Part shown: positions 22,250 through 33,600 of the stretch, one piece after another | How the letters are laid out: every line of letters begins with the position of its first letter | How positions within the stretch are numbered: position 1 is the first letter of the stretch | Source: Reticulitermes lucifugus | Lineage: Eukaryota > Arthropoda > Insecta > Blattodea > Rhinotermitidae | Assembly: GCA_026260175.1 (NCBI GenBank) | Contig: JAKCWW010002203.1 | Span: forward strand, 5,082-42,683 | Reading direction: 5' to 3' | Length of the DNA: 37,602 bases | Notes under the pieces: generated by a model | What the model was told of the DNA's origin: nothing | The model's input: only the letters and a program-made list of their open reading frames with translations | The model's database searches: none | Position numbers and translations under genes: made by a program

Positions 22250-24479
22250 TCCTCCAGTTTTAGTGACTTGGCAGCACATTACTTTGGCCAGACCAAATAT
22301 TCACCACTATGATACTCCAATGGGAAATGCACATGTCTGTTCAGAACCTTACCACATGGGGAGCCATGATGTGGTCTGTCACATGCCACACGACAGGGGC
22401 CCTCACACCCCAAACAAAAGTTAAGGTGACATTAAAAATGTCAAAACCTTAGTGCAGCAATGAACTTCTGAAGCTGTCATTTAGTGGTTCCATAACCTTT
22501 AATGACCTTTCCATGACATTAAAAAAAAAAAGACAAGCCACCATGAATCTGGCAAAGTTAAAAAATCTGTTATACCACACTGCATAAAGAAAATGCACAG
22601 AAAAGACCCACTATCTAATGCTCTACACTGCTGATCAAAATACACAAAATGTGAATTCCTTTTTCAGCCCAACACTTCAGAACTATTCACAACTATCACT
22701 GGCATCAACAACATGTAATTACTAAATATTTGAAGTACTGACAATATGTTAAAAGCTCTTGCCATACATGTGGTATATTTTAGGGTGCCCAAGCATTATA
22801 CGATGTAGCTTCTATAGCCACAAATAATGCTACAACACATACTTCTAATGTCAGACAGAATTTTATGTACACAAGTTACAGGTATGTGCTACTGACTGAT
22901 TAAATGCACTCTTTGTGTTATCAATGGAGTGCAAAATTATAAAAGTAAACCCAGAATTCAACATCAAAGTCGGTGAATGTTTTGCAAGACTGGAAAACAC
23001 ATGGCACAGTTCTTCTGCAAGACACTGTCAGTCACAGGGGAGGAAAATATTTGTTAGTAAAGAAATAACACCTTAATAAGCATACAGTTCTGTCAGAGGA
23101 GCATACAAAATAACTTATAGAGATCACAGCTAAAAAATACATCAATTATTTAAGTCTTGTGACTGACAGTCAATGTAAATGGTTCTTGTAAATGAGAGAG
23201 ATAATTTGTATGTATGTTGCAATCTCTTTACAATAACAGGGGAGTATGCTGACCTATTGTATTTCTTCTAATCTGCCTCTGTTTTTCACTACAATACAGA
23301 CTCTGGTTTTAAGAGCACTCTCAAAAAATTGTACAAAAACTGTATTTTATTTCCAACCATTGACTGTTACGCATAAAACAACACAGCTGCCACTATACTA
23401 ATTTTAGGAGTTAATGAAAAGCATGTCAGCTAAAAACACACTTTATAAGCAGACTTTCATCAATATTAGTATTCCCCACACAATTTGCTAAACTCTGATA
23501 AGTTCAAAAGAACATTTCAAACCGAGTAGACAAAAATTATCAAACAGAACTTTCTTGCTACTCAGCATTGTTATGCATTGCCTATTTTTCATAACCTATT
23601 TCTGTAATGACTAGGCCCAAATTAGTGTCAGGTGCTACTGCAGTTGTGGTTTTCTTTTCAAAGCATAACCCTCTTTCTTTCATAATTTAGTTCATCATAG
23701 GTTATGACTTCAAAAAGTCATAAGTCAGCACAGATAATGGACATCTGCTCACATGCTTCAATGATTCTGGGCTACAAGCAAAAAAGTCAGTCAGAATGAC
23801 TTTCTTCACCATTCAGTGTCATTGCGGTAAATTTCCGGTCTCATGCAATTGCTATAATTAATTATTGCTAATTTCATCACTTAAGAACATTTAGTGAACT
23901 TAGAATCCAATGGTGATGTCTGGCCAGCAATCAAAAGTGTCACCCACTTCTTAAATGTCCTTCAAGTCTCCAGTCATACATTCAACAAGGTTACCACTAG
24001 CCTTTCCCCCAGTACGTTTTTAATATCAGAAAACAAAAAATCTAGCCGCACCTGAAATTTATTAAAAATGCAGGCATTGGTCTTTTTCTATTTTAAATCT
24101 TATCCCAAATACCATGCTCTTCCTTCAAAAGCGTCACCCTGTTTTTTATACCAACAATCACACACTTAACAGAGCCTGCACTGCGACCATCAAAAACAGC
24201 ATTTTGTTTCTTAAAATGATTTCACCTGTTAAACGATAATATATCACAACCATAAACAACATAACCAAGTGACTCGGTTCCTTCTGATCACTTTATGACA
24301 TGTATTTTAATTTCTATCGATATCACTTCACGTCTTACACTTGGATTAACAAATACTGCATTCACTACTTCTACATTTGTTCTCCATGTTTTAGGGATAA
24401 TAAAGAATTAAAAAGCAATATATGTCTCAGAAGTACTTATGTTAACAGGGCCAGATATTTGTAAGTGGTAACAGTTCAT
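22250..24479. other. CpG-depleted AT-rich non-coding block
   Basis: About 15 CpG dinucleotides by eye in some 2.2 kb, against roughly 3 per 60 bases in sampled lines near 12 kb. No ORF of interest. A 22-base palindrome (TTATGACTT..AAGTCATAA) lies near 23702. Probably intronic DNA. Confidence 0.5.
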
Positions 24480-24640
24480 TAGTACGTGGAAAAGGGGAGC
24501 AAAAATTTTCCAAAAATCTAGAAGCCACCTCAACATACCAGGTGCTGGAAGGGTGACATGAAGCATGTTCCACACAAATATTAGGCACCACCATACAAAA
24601 TTTAGTTACCTTTGCAACCTGGCACATGAATATCTGTAAA
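24480..24640 (+). repeat. Unclassified interspersed repeat, copy 2
   Basis: This segment shares with 10790-11000 the ordered blocks CCAAAAATCTAGAAGCCA, ATACCAGGTGCTGGAA, GACATGAA..GTTCCA and CACAAATATTAGGCACC. CpG sites in copy 1 appear here as TpG/CpA, as expected if this copy has lain in methylated DNA. No transposase or tRNA promoter was seen in either copy. Confidence 0.5.
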
Positions 24641-24699
24641 TATGAATTGTTCACAACATGCTCATTTCTCATGCTGAAAAAACACCGCCAAATTAGGAA

Positions 24700-25890
24700 C
24701 TACTGAAAAGTTTCAAAAAATTCTAAATGACAGTAGGAACAAATTATATACAAAGTAATTCAGCTTATATAAAATGCAAACTCCACGTTACAATATTGTG
24801 AATATCACAAGCAGCTTCTTTGTAGAAGTAAAATTTGGGAACTCCTTCATAAATGTCTAAATCCTCTTCACAGTACTGTCACCTCCAACCAATTACTATG
24901 CCACCAGTCTCTAACACTCCCCCACAAACCCTAAACAAGGAACTAATGCAAACAATGACATTAACAATGACAAACAAGGAGAGGATGAAAAAAGAAGAGC
25001 CAGCGGCCGCAGCAACGATGATGATGGCGACAACAACCACAACAACATCAAGGTGTGCTCTGCTGTTCACATCACACAGGATCAAAATCACATAGAATGT
25101 ACACTTCCAACATCAACAGTAGCAGTAAGCAAAGTCACATATGCCAACATTCATGGCTGCCAACATGCACACACAAACTCAGTTTTACCTTGGTTTATAC
25201 ACACACAAACGCAAAGCCAAATATTCAACTTGTAGTTTACATGTATGCTGGCAATAGTGACATGCGTCTGTCATTGATACTAAACCTGAAGGCCCAACAC
25301 CTGTGGGTTACCTTTTGTTTTGTTTATGTATGCTGGCACCAGAAACATAAACTTATGACTGTGTAGTATTCGCTAAGGATATAAAATGGTGAATAATCTA
25401 TAAGGTGCTGGACAAAACAAAAGCATAAGCAAAGACATGTATTATAATTGCAACTCCATGTTCCCTTATAAATATTGCTTTGGTTAACAAATCATAGCAT
25501 TTTGAAGTATCAGTGAATAATGAATTCTAAACGATGATGTGTCATAATCTAAAAATGGTTTGTTACCACTCTATATTAATGTAACTATGCCTCTGACAAT
25601 ATGATAATACATGGTATATCAACTGTATAACTGATACAAAGAAACAAGAATTCAGTGCAATATTTACAAGTGCAGAAAACCATATCAATAAAATTTGATT
25701 GTATGAAACAATTCCCATAATATATGGGAACAAACAAAAATAACAAAATATAACTGTAACAGTCCAGTCAACAAACTCTCACATTTTGACTCCAATTGTA
25801 TCGACACACGAATATCAGAAACCGAAATTGCACATAGACTAAATACAGCCTGCAAAGTACTAGCAAAGTACTAGTATGCACTCTACAAAC
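24700..25890. other. No gene recognised
   Basis: CpG-poor to about 25.78 kb. It includes a trinucleotide-rich patch (ACGATGATGATGGCGACAAC near 25014) responsible for the low-complexity ORFs on both strands. Confidence 0.4.
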
Positions 25891-25897
25891 AACATAC

Positions 25898-25952
25898 CTA
25901 TATACCGACAAACGACTTTTTCCACACAACTTAAGCTAACGAAATCTTCCAT
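25898..25952 (-). CDS. Candidate first coding exon, divergent from MRPL42, unidentified
   Basis: Minus-strand ATG at 25952 in an excellent context (GAACATGG) opens MEDFVSLSCVEKVVCRYI and ends one base into a codon at ATAG|GTATGT, a good donor. It sits at the edge of a CpG-retaining block shared with the MRPL42 start, and the 4 kb downstream on its strand is CpG-poor, as expected for a methylated gene body. I do not recognise the protein and found no following exon with certainty. The 18-codon length alone would be weak evidence. Confidence 0.33.
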
Positions 25953-25959
25953 GTTCAAA

Positions 25960-27089
25960 ACTGGAACGTTAAGAGTGGGGTGAACAATATGTTAACCTTC
26001 GGAAGCTAACAATCTGTGCCAAACACTAAATACCAACTAACATCTACTGCCTGCTGAGTTAAAAATGTATAAACAATTTCAGGGGTAAAATGCGGATTAC
26101 AAAACAACACGTGTTGTATAGCTTGTGGCTGCAAATTGTAAATCGCGTACTGAGCAATAAAACTTAAAACAAAACAAGTGAACTTTATATTCTGCACAGA
26201 CACATTTGTTTTGCGTGTTGGCACAAATCTGCCTTTTATGTTATCTTCCAATACGCGACTATTTAAATTACTTATATCGAAATAAAAAAACACAAACATC
26301 GCATAACCTTCCTTTGTTGTATTATATTAGTCTAGCACTAAATATAAACTACTTTTGGAATAAAATCGAATAGAACCCGTCAGTTCAGTTACAATTGGGT
26401 TTTGGCGCCATACAAAGTGTTGACCCACCGAAGACAATCGTATTCTCTTAAATGCCATGCATAGCCACATGATCTTCAACTTATATATATAATTCGAGCT
26501 CACCACTTCTCTGCATTTCCGTGATATATGAGTATCAAAACTTTATTCACATAACGGCTTTAATCGCCCACACCACACACTAACACAAACTTTTATAACC
26601 ACTCTTCTCCGACAGACTAGCACTGCTGCCAACACTCTGCCAGTAATATCTGTGACTAAAATCTCGGCACGACTTCCATCCACCGTCGTGTGGCAGCAGA
26701 GAGTATAAGTACTAGTAAATATGTGACGTACACCGACAAATAAATAAAAACATTTAAATCTCATGTATATTGATGGGCAAAAATTCGGACTGCGGATCAT
26801 GGTTGAAGTCCAACATAACTTAGGAAGTAATAATTTTTAACAAACCACTTAATGCGCAATATACTTATTACTATTCTTTATATTAAAATAATAGATAATA
26901 CGGTATCATCATCAGGGAGTACACACATCAAGTAATTCTGTATATAACATTTAAAATTGTTGTAAACAGTTTATTTTAATAGCTTGTACACCATGTAGTA
27001 GAAGTGAGAAGTAAATTGTTCCTTGTAAGACTGATGTAGAGACAAAGCGATATGCAACTGAAGGACTCGGAGGTGGCTTGTGTATATGT
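25960..27089. promoter_or_regulatory. Putative bidirectional promoter region
   Basis: CpG density recovers between two CpG-poor blocks, between the MRPL42 start (+) and the candidate start at 25952 (-). No TATA-type core or known motif can be placed with confidence, and ORFs here are short and unsupported. Confidence 0.35.
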
Positions 27090-27353
27090 CGATGGTTAGC
27101 ACGGTTATTTAAGATGTCGAGGTTGGTGCCCATGACGTGTGTCACAGATAATCGGTAAGTGCAATCGATTGTGTAATTGTTGTTTTGGTTATCTTTGGTT
27201 TCGGTGGAAAGTTGCATGTGGAAATTGTATTGATGTTGACATGAAATTAATAAGACGGTGGAAAGAAATACAGAAAGGTGCGCTGGAAAAATAAGTTCTA
27301 ACTGTATGTAATTTGTGAACTTGAACTGTACTTGTAGGTTCCTTTATTAGAAC
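27090..27353 (+). promoter_or_regulatory. MRPL42 5'UTR with probable intron and uORF
   Basis: A consensus donor (AATCG|GTAAGT, intron starting at 27155) lies 199 bases before the MRPL42 ATG. Two acceptors follow: TTGTAG ending at 27337 and TTATTAG ending at 27350. The likely arrangement is a non-coding first exon ending at 27154 joined to 27338 or 27351. The upstream exon contains an ATG (27114) opening a short frame (MSRLVPMTCVTDN) that would be spliced out of frame with, or terminate before, the MRPL42 start, so it is a potential upstream ORF. The transcription start is not determinable here. Donor and acceptors are seen directly; their use is inference. Confidence 0.5.
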
Positions 27354-27743
27354 ATGGCGTTCAGGTTGTTCAAGTCTAAGTCTGGAATTACGAATGCTGT
27401 GCCACATGCTGGGAAAGTGTTCAGGTCACTGCGACAGGCGTCTTCATCACGGAAGTTGGAAGAACAAATGACAGTAACTGACGACGGTTCAGCTATAGTT
27501 TGCTGGCATCCAGAACCACGTTTTCCGTATGAGTGTTCTCGTCCTTTGCCACCGCAACAGGAGACACATTCCACCTTGAAAATCCAATCAATAGATGAAG
27601 TTCGCTCGGTATTTGTAGAAAAGAAGCAAGAATTTGTTCGCCAAGAATTAATGAGTCTCACGTACACAACCAAACACAGATGGTTTCCAAGATCAAGGGA
27701 CAAATATGCCAAGAATACTCCACCAGATAGAGAATATTTATGA
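27354..27743 (+). CDS. MRPL42: Large ribosomal subunit protein mL42, mitochondrial (MRPL42)
   Basis: The single coding exon encodes 129 residues. The product is a component of the large subunit of the mitochondrial ribosome. The N-terminal third is basic and Ser/Arg-rich with almost no acid before residue 35 (starts MAFRLFKSKSGITNAVPHAG), as expected of a mitochondrial targeting peptide. The family-typical core follows: VCWHPEPRFPYE.SRPLP near residues 49-65, and the C-terminal TTKHRWFPRSRDKYAKN block near 109-125, which corresponds to the conserved TTKHRWYP segment of animal mL42. Length fits the family (human about 142 aa). The ATG at 27354 is preceded by AAC (A at -3, G at +4) and two possible splice acceptors lie just upstream. 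No downstream intron is needed. Candidate poly(A) signals are AGTAAA at 27939 and ATTAAA at 28307. The gene converges on CDK10. The 121-codon ORF on the opposite strand is a shadow. Confidence 0.93.
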   Translation: MAFRLFKSKSGITNAVPHAGKVFRSLRQASSSRKLEEQMTVTDDGSAIVCWHPEPRFPYECSRPLPPQQETHSTLKIQSIDEVRSVFVEKKQEFVRQELMSLTYTTKHRWFPRSRDKYAKNTPPDREYL

Positions 27744-28899
27744 AACTGTAGGATCCATTTATGCCAGATGTATTTTTTGATTTGTGGGAGTATAGATTAT
27801 TGTCAGTGCTTTGGATAGTTATAATACACCGTGGAATGAATTGCGCAATGCACTGATTTTCGTATTGAACTTGTATGTGTGCATGTGGAAAATGTGTATA
27901 GAAAATGCTGGTTGTCCCCAGGACCTGTTCTTTGTGTGAGTAAAGATTATTATTTCAGTATATCTTCCAGAAATTGAGTATTTGTATTTGATTCTGAAGC
28001 TAGTTTTTTACTAGCTTCTAAATGGTAAACAGCAAGAAATCCTTTAATATTTTTATGTAATTATAAAAATGTTAATTTGAAAATGAATGACAGACTCAAG
28101 GACAAAACTGGAACTGATGTTGATGTGCTGCTGCCAGAAAGATGAAATAGTATTTTGTTTTGACTGGAGATACTTTAAAACCCCATTTAACACCCAGCTA
28201 GTAAAGTTGTACAATAACTAGTAACAGCAAGTGTTTGAACAGGTCTTGTGTATCTTATTGTTAAACCCAGCAAAGAAATGTCTGTACTGTAATTATACAT
28301 ATGGCTATTAAATGATAATATATCCAGAGATTTGCATGTTTAGTGATATGAGTTTCTTAAACAGTAATTACATTGTATACTTATGTAACTGAAAAGAATG
28401 TATAGCCTCTTCCAGTGTCAGTGTGGTGATAGAAGTGTTGAAGGGTCTATGTAAGAATGTTTCATATGGTCACAAAATATGATGGGTGAGGAATGCATCC
28501 AGTGGTTCAAACTTGTGATGGGTCATAATCATGTAAACACAGTGATGTGTAGTGCTCTTACAGTCACCTGGTCAGGCACTGCTGCTGCCTGCTGGAGAAG
28601 ACAAATTTATAAGGTCACCTATTCAAATATTTGGCATCTGCTGTTTTGGCAAGCCTTTTTCTACCCTATAGAGTACTGAAGAAAGGCTTTGATTTTACTC
28701 AGAGAAGTCTTTGTCCACACTAAGTTTTAAATGGAGTCAGGGTTTCAATGGTCTCCCAGACTGTGGTTCTCATACTATTATTGCAGTGTCCTAACTATGA
28801 AGTTCCTTCCATAGAGAAATGAATTGCCATGTACACTCTTTATAGTCTCAAATGTTAATTTCATAACCTGCTGAATTTTCATTTTCCTCTTAAGGAACA
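27744..28899. other. MRPL42 3'UTR and intergenic DNA
   Basis: CpG-poor; candidate poly(A) signals at 27939 and 28307. No other coding was seen. Confidence 0.45.
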
Positions 28900-29160
28900 A
28901 AAGGAGCTGCGATAACGGGATTAGTATAGTGAGTAGGCTACAGGCTGAATCAGTAAGGAATTGTTAAATTCCCAGCAGAGACGAGTGGCATTTTTCTCTG
29001 AAGCATTTAAACTGACTGTGGGACTCGCCCATCCTTCTGTTCACTAGGTACCAAGAGTAAAGGGGGCCAGGACATGAAGCTGATCATTCACTTTGAAATG
29101 GTGCAAGGGTAATTAATGCATAGAGCTATGTCCACTCCTTCATTTGCCTTCATGGTGTGT
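28900..29160 (+). mobile_element. Diverged SINE (modular family)
   Basis: Decayed A-box region (GATTAGTATAGTGAG), body CCATCCTTCTGTTCACTAGG, TACCAAGAGTAAAGGGG and a CCACTCCTTCATTTGCCTTC tail follow the same block order as the 30722 copy. CpGs are largely gone. The B box is not clear. Confidence 0.45.
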
Positions 29161-29224
29161 TACATAATTAATAGGGATGGCTCTACCATTTAGCCTTAAG
29201 GACTTAAATGTGTAATGGTATTAA

Positions 29225-29388
29225 CCCTTTGGCACCTAATGTCAGGTATACCCATTACACTGTGAGATGCTCATAACACCCAGCATTAGGTTAAGGCGAT
29301 GGCATTTAATTACCTTCCTTACACAAACTCATTTTAAATTCTGGTTTTCTGCAGCTCCTGCCAAGCATTTACTTCTGGTACCAAAGGG
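29225..29388. mobile_element. piggyBac-type MITE (164 bp)
   Basis: TTAA CCCTTTGGCACC at the left and GGTACCAAAGGG TTAA at the right form inverted ends with one mismatch. They are flanked by TTAA at 29221-29224 and 29389-29392. CCCTTT-starting ends with a TTAA target duplication are diagnostic of piggyBac-like elements. No transposase is inside. Confidence 0.75.
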
Positions 29389-29399
29389 TTAAAAGAGTT

Positions 29400-30465
29400 C
29401 CACTATAGTACAGTTCAATGCATCATAATGCTGTTTGGTCATATATAAATTACAAGAGACAAATATGAATTATGGTTCTTTATTTTTTAAAAAAGGTGAG
29501 GCATTATACTTACTACACAATAGTAAATATGTCCACAGGGAATAGCACAACACACAGTGACAGTGATCACTCCAATCTACGTTTCTTCACAAGGGTTCCA
29601 AGCTGGAAGAGAATATCAATATGCTATTATTCATTAAAAAAAGTTGATTTTTATCACAAAACTGGCATATACTTACAGGTCAGTCACCAGTCACATCTCT
29701 CTCACTTAACATGGTACATTCGTGGCTGTTCACTGAAATTAATGTGGATGTTTTTTCCTTCTGTTGTGACATCAGTCACTCAGAAGGGGCTGAAGGTTTT
29801 GTCTGTTTGTGTTGAGTCTAGTTAGGATAAATAAAACTGTGTGTAGTCTTGATGGTACAGAGGCTCACATACATCTGCATCATGTACACAGACAACAAAC
29901 TTTTTGTATATAACATTTTTATACACAGTTATACTGTAGGAAATGTATATAAGTGGGGCCACAGTGAAAATATACAAAATCTGCAGTATGGTTTTTGGGC
30001 ATTCCTTACAAAGTAAAAATAAGACCATGTATGAAGGTCTTGTCTGTCCTAAACTGCATGACAGATTTTTCAAAAACTTTACATCAAAGGTGATCAAGAC
30101 TTTCATTGAAAATTGTCGGGCACTTCCAAATGGCAGTTTCATTCATCTGAATACAAATGCAAGAAATTTAAATTCCCATATGATGGTCAAGAGTTGCCTC
30201 CTCAGATATCAGTGGACATAAATTAAAGTTGAACAAAACCAGATACTGCATGAATGGTAAATACTTTACAAACTTCACTTATTTTTTACATGAAAGTAAA
30301 ACCTATTATACCCACAATTTACACCAGTGGGTCCCAAAATGTTGAAATGACCAGCACTAAGCTTCATATTTTCTGATGTGACTCCTGGGTAAAATGCTCA
30401 TTTACAATGAATTCCCAAATAACACAGTAGATGAATTTGATTCTTTAACTATATTTCAGGTGTAA
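29400..30465. other. Intergenic between MRPL42 and CDK10
   Basis: Three ORFs of 92-117 codons here have no recognisable family and no splice support; possibly CDK10 3'UTR if a distal poly(A) site is used. Confidence 0.35.
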
Positions 30466-30468
30466 GAT

Positions 30469-30478
30469 TTTATTTATT
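30469..30478 (-). terminator. Overlapping poly(A) signals of CDK10
   Basis: Reading the minus strand, two overlapping AATAAA hexamers (30474-30469 and 30478-30473) occur about 26-35 bases after the CDK10 stop. If used, the 3'UTR would be very short (about 50 nt). Further TTTATT-type sites exist lower down, near 29478, so a longer UTR is possible. Confidence 0.5.
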
Positions 30479-30503
30479 TAATGATTGTAGAGCTGGGCTT
30501 CTA

Positions 30504-30691
30504 TTAATGCCTAAAATATCTAATTTTGAGAATAGTTACCAGGTCAGATATGGCAGGCAGGTGCAGGGAATGTTCTCCAGAGTTGTTGGCATTCTCTTGT
30601 GTTGTAGAGCTTGCACCAGCCTGTGTCACTGTTTTGGATGCCTTCAGGTTTCTATGTTGAGGAAATGTTGGCATCAGTTTTGGATCACAAG
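30504..30691 (-). CDS. CDK10: CDK10 terminal coding exon
   Basis: The acceptor is TTTATACAG|CT. The exon encodes the CDK10 signature [10 protein letters not shown] and then a lineage-specific Ser/Thr-rich tail ending [12 protein letters not shown] before TAA. This piece has no ATG-initiated ORF of its own and was found by following the splice phase. A GTAACT donor-like site lies within the tail (after the Leu of SDLV), so the last dozen residues could be read-through of an alternative intron. Assignment of the first 15 residues is firm; the exact C-terminus is less sure. Confidence 0.8.
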
Positions 30692-33600
30692 CTGTATAAA
30701 CATCAAGTACATTATTAGAAGGAGCCAGGACAGCATAGTTAGTACATTAACTGCACTAGGGGCTGGAAGATCCGAGTTCAAGTCCGGGCACAAGACAGCT
30801 TTTTCTCCTTTCCAAAGTATGCATACTGGCCCTGGAGCCCACCCATTTTCCTATCCAGTAGGTACCAAGGGTCTCTTTTCCCAAAGGTAAAATGCCCGGG
30901 TGTGGCGCTGACCACTAGCCTTCATCCAGTTCTGAGGTTAAGAATGAGTGGAGCTGTATTTCCACTCCCTCTGTACGCCTTTATGGCTTGTATGGGGACA
31001 GTTTCACATTTTACATGATTATAGCACCACTGTACATCATATAGATACAGCAACAATATTAGAAAATGTGAGGCAAAACTCTTGTGTGTTATGAAGTGTA
31101 TGCCTGCACTGTACTGCTCATAACACACTCGTTATCTGCTGGTGACAGACCAACTCCCAAATGCGAGATTTGAGGTTTCAGGTCTTCTGGGCTGAGGAGT
31201 CCTAGAATAGGGCACTTCAATTCCTAAAGATGAAGACAGTACATTCCTTCCAAACATCAGTATTAGGCACTGTGGTTCTCGGCATAAGAATCAGAAGACC
31301 TGAATCCTCAATTACGTTCCTAACTTGTCTGGTGGCATAAACCCATTTCCCAATACTTGTTACTAGCTTATGTCTGGTGAATGCAAACCCACTTCCAAAT
31401 AATCATACTACTTTTGTCTAGGGACACAGGCCACCTGCCACTTTCACTCCTGACATACTGAATGCACATGGGGAAAAAAGAGGTTTGGGAACTTTGGTCA
31501 AGTACCTGCAACATCCCCTTCCCCCAATCCACTATTACCATTACACCACTCATTTTCACCCCCCCCCACTCCAAGACAATGGCTGTTCAAGATAAAAAAA
31601 AATGACAGCCAAGTTCACAAAAGTCCATATTTGTGAAAATGTGCAACTGAGTACAGAAGAAGCAAAAAAATATGCACAGACACTCAAATAACCCACAAAT
31701 AAGGTAATCCACTGTTGAATATTGGGAAATTCCCGAAGGAATATAGGTATATAATTTGTTCCTAGAACTTATAGTTTCATGTGACAAAAACCTCCTCAGT
31801 TTATATATATATATTAGTCTCATTCCCATAATGATACACAATCGTGAAATGATTCAGTATAATTGGAAAGGGGAAGAGAGATGCTGAATTAAAATCACAC
31901 ATTATGATGATGCCACAATTGTACCTTTCCTTGTAAGTACACTAAAAATGAAGAAATTTAAACCGAAATGTAGACTCACGTAGCGGTGCTTCCTTGAAGT
32001 AAGAACTCTGAAGACATTCTTCAGCAGTAGCTCTTTTTTTGGGGTCATACATGAAGAGAAAATTGAGGAGTCGAAGTCCTGCAGCTGACAGCCAGGGGAA
32101 TCTCTGCTTTAAGTTGTTGTACGGCTGCTGTTTCAATGTGAAGCTCTAACAAAACAACCACTATGTTAGGCCATATTATCACAGTTCAGTCACATCACAA
32201 TCTTCACAAGGTCACATGTGATCTTGTTCAATTTGGGATCAATTTTATCACATACTAGTGCAATGACCACAGAAAACTCAATGGAAAAATTTAACATATA
32301 CCACTTCTAGCTACATTTTCCACAAACATTCTTTCTATTATCTTGCACATCAGAGCCTTTTAAGGACACTGAAATACCAATACTAATGTGAGACTGGTCA
32401 GGAATAGTCCTACACCAAGAAAATATTAGGTAAACGCCTATAAGTAAGACAGTATTAAGTCCCATAATTACCTGAAGAGCTGGCAGCGAAGAGAACTCTG
32501 GCCAAATAGCATCAGAAGGTGTCCCTAAAAGATCCACAATCAGTTCCAACTGGCCAAGCTCCGAGCGTCCTGGCAAAAGTGGACGGTGTCCCAAGAGTTC
32601 TCCTAGTATACAACCAGCTGCCCACATGTCGACAGATGTAGTCTGAGTACGTGCCTGTAGTAGCAGTTCAGGAGCTCGGTACCACAGAGTTACTACCCGA
32701 GGTGTCATTGGACGTAAGGGTAGACCAAACCAACGTGCCAAACCAAAATCAGCTAGAAAGATAAAAGTACAGAACTTGGAAAATGTGTATGAACACAGCA
32801 TGCTTGTTTCTTCTGCAACATGTCTCCAAGCAGCAACATTCAAACTAAAGTCCATGGACTGGATCTGAGATCTGACACAAAATTAACCAGTCTATAAAGG
32901 AGTATGTGTGTTCCAGAAGTTTACACAAAATATTACATACAGATTAAAATGCCAATACTGATGCCCACTAAACTGCTTAGATTCAACACCTTCTATTTAT
33001 TTATTTAGGACAACAGATATTTAATAGCAATTTACAAATACAAAAACTGCTGTAATACATGGTACCCCACCTCATGCACACACATTTCTTTCTTCCTCCA
33101 TTCCATTTTTAGGCACATTTGCACCCCTTTATGAAGCATTAATGGAGTGAATGTACCAGCACTGTAGTGCTATGTATACATTTCCCAAATCATTTCTTGT
33201 GCATTATATCCTCTTCACACTAAATAAGAGATGAATCTTCATGTTGTTGGTGGATAAGTAACAGCACAATGTTAATTAACGCTGAATACTTCTATGACAC
33301 AGCTGCAGTCCATTAGAATCTAAAAGATGCACAGCTAGCCAAGACATTCCCCACATTTTAAGGACCCAAAGGTTCATTACTGTGTTCATATGATCCTGCC
33401 ACTGGTCCCTATCCTAAGCCAGACGAATCCAGTCCACCCCCATTCAATTTCATTAAAGTCAATTTTCATATTATACTCCCATCTGTGCCCAGGTCTTCAA
33501 AGTGCTCACATCCCTTCACATTTTAAAACAGAAACTATGCAGGCACTTCTGCATTTCTTTTCTCTCCCATGTGTTCTACAAACTCTGCTCATCTCATCCT

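Noticed and set aside
24853..25095. Thr/Met-rich 80-codon ORF and its Val/Ile-rich antisense
   Set aside because: Low-complexity trinucleotide sequence produces open frames on both strands.
27347..27712. 121-codon minus-strand ORF
   Set aside because: It is exactly antisense to MRPL42, whose conserved motifs are on the plus strand.
32753..32855. ATG-led extension of the kinase exon
   Set aside because: The splice acceptor at 32752 joins precisely to the previous exon at the Ala-Asp-Phe-Gly position; the extension is intron.
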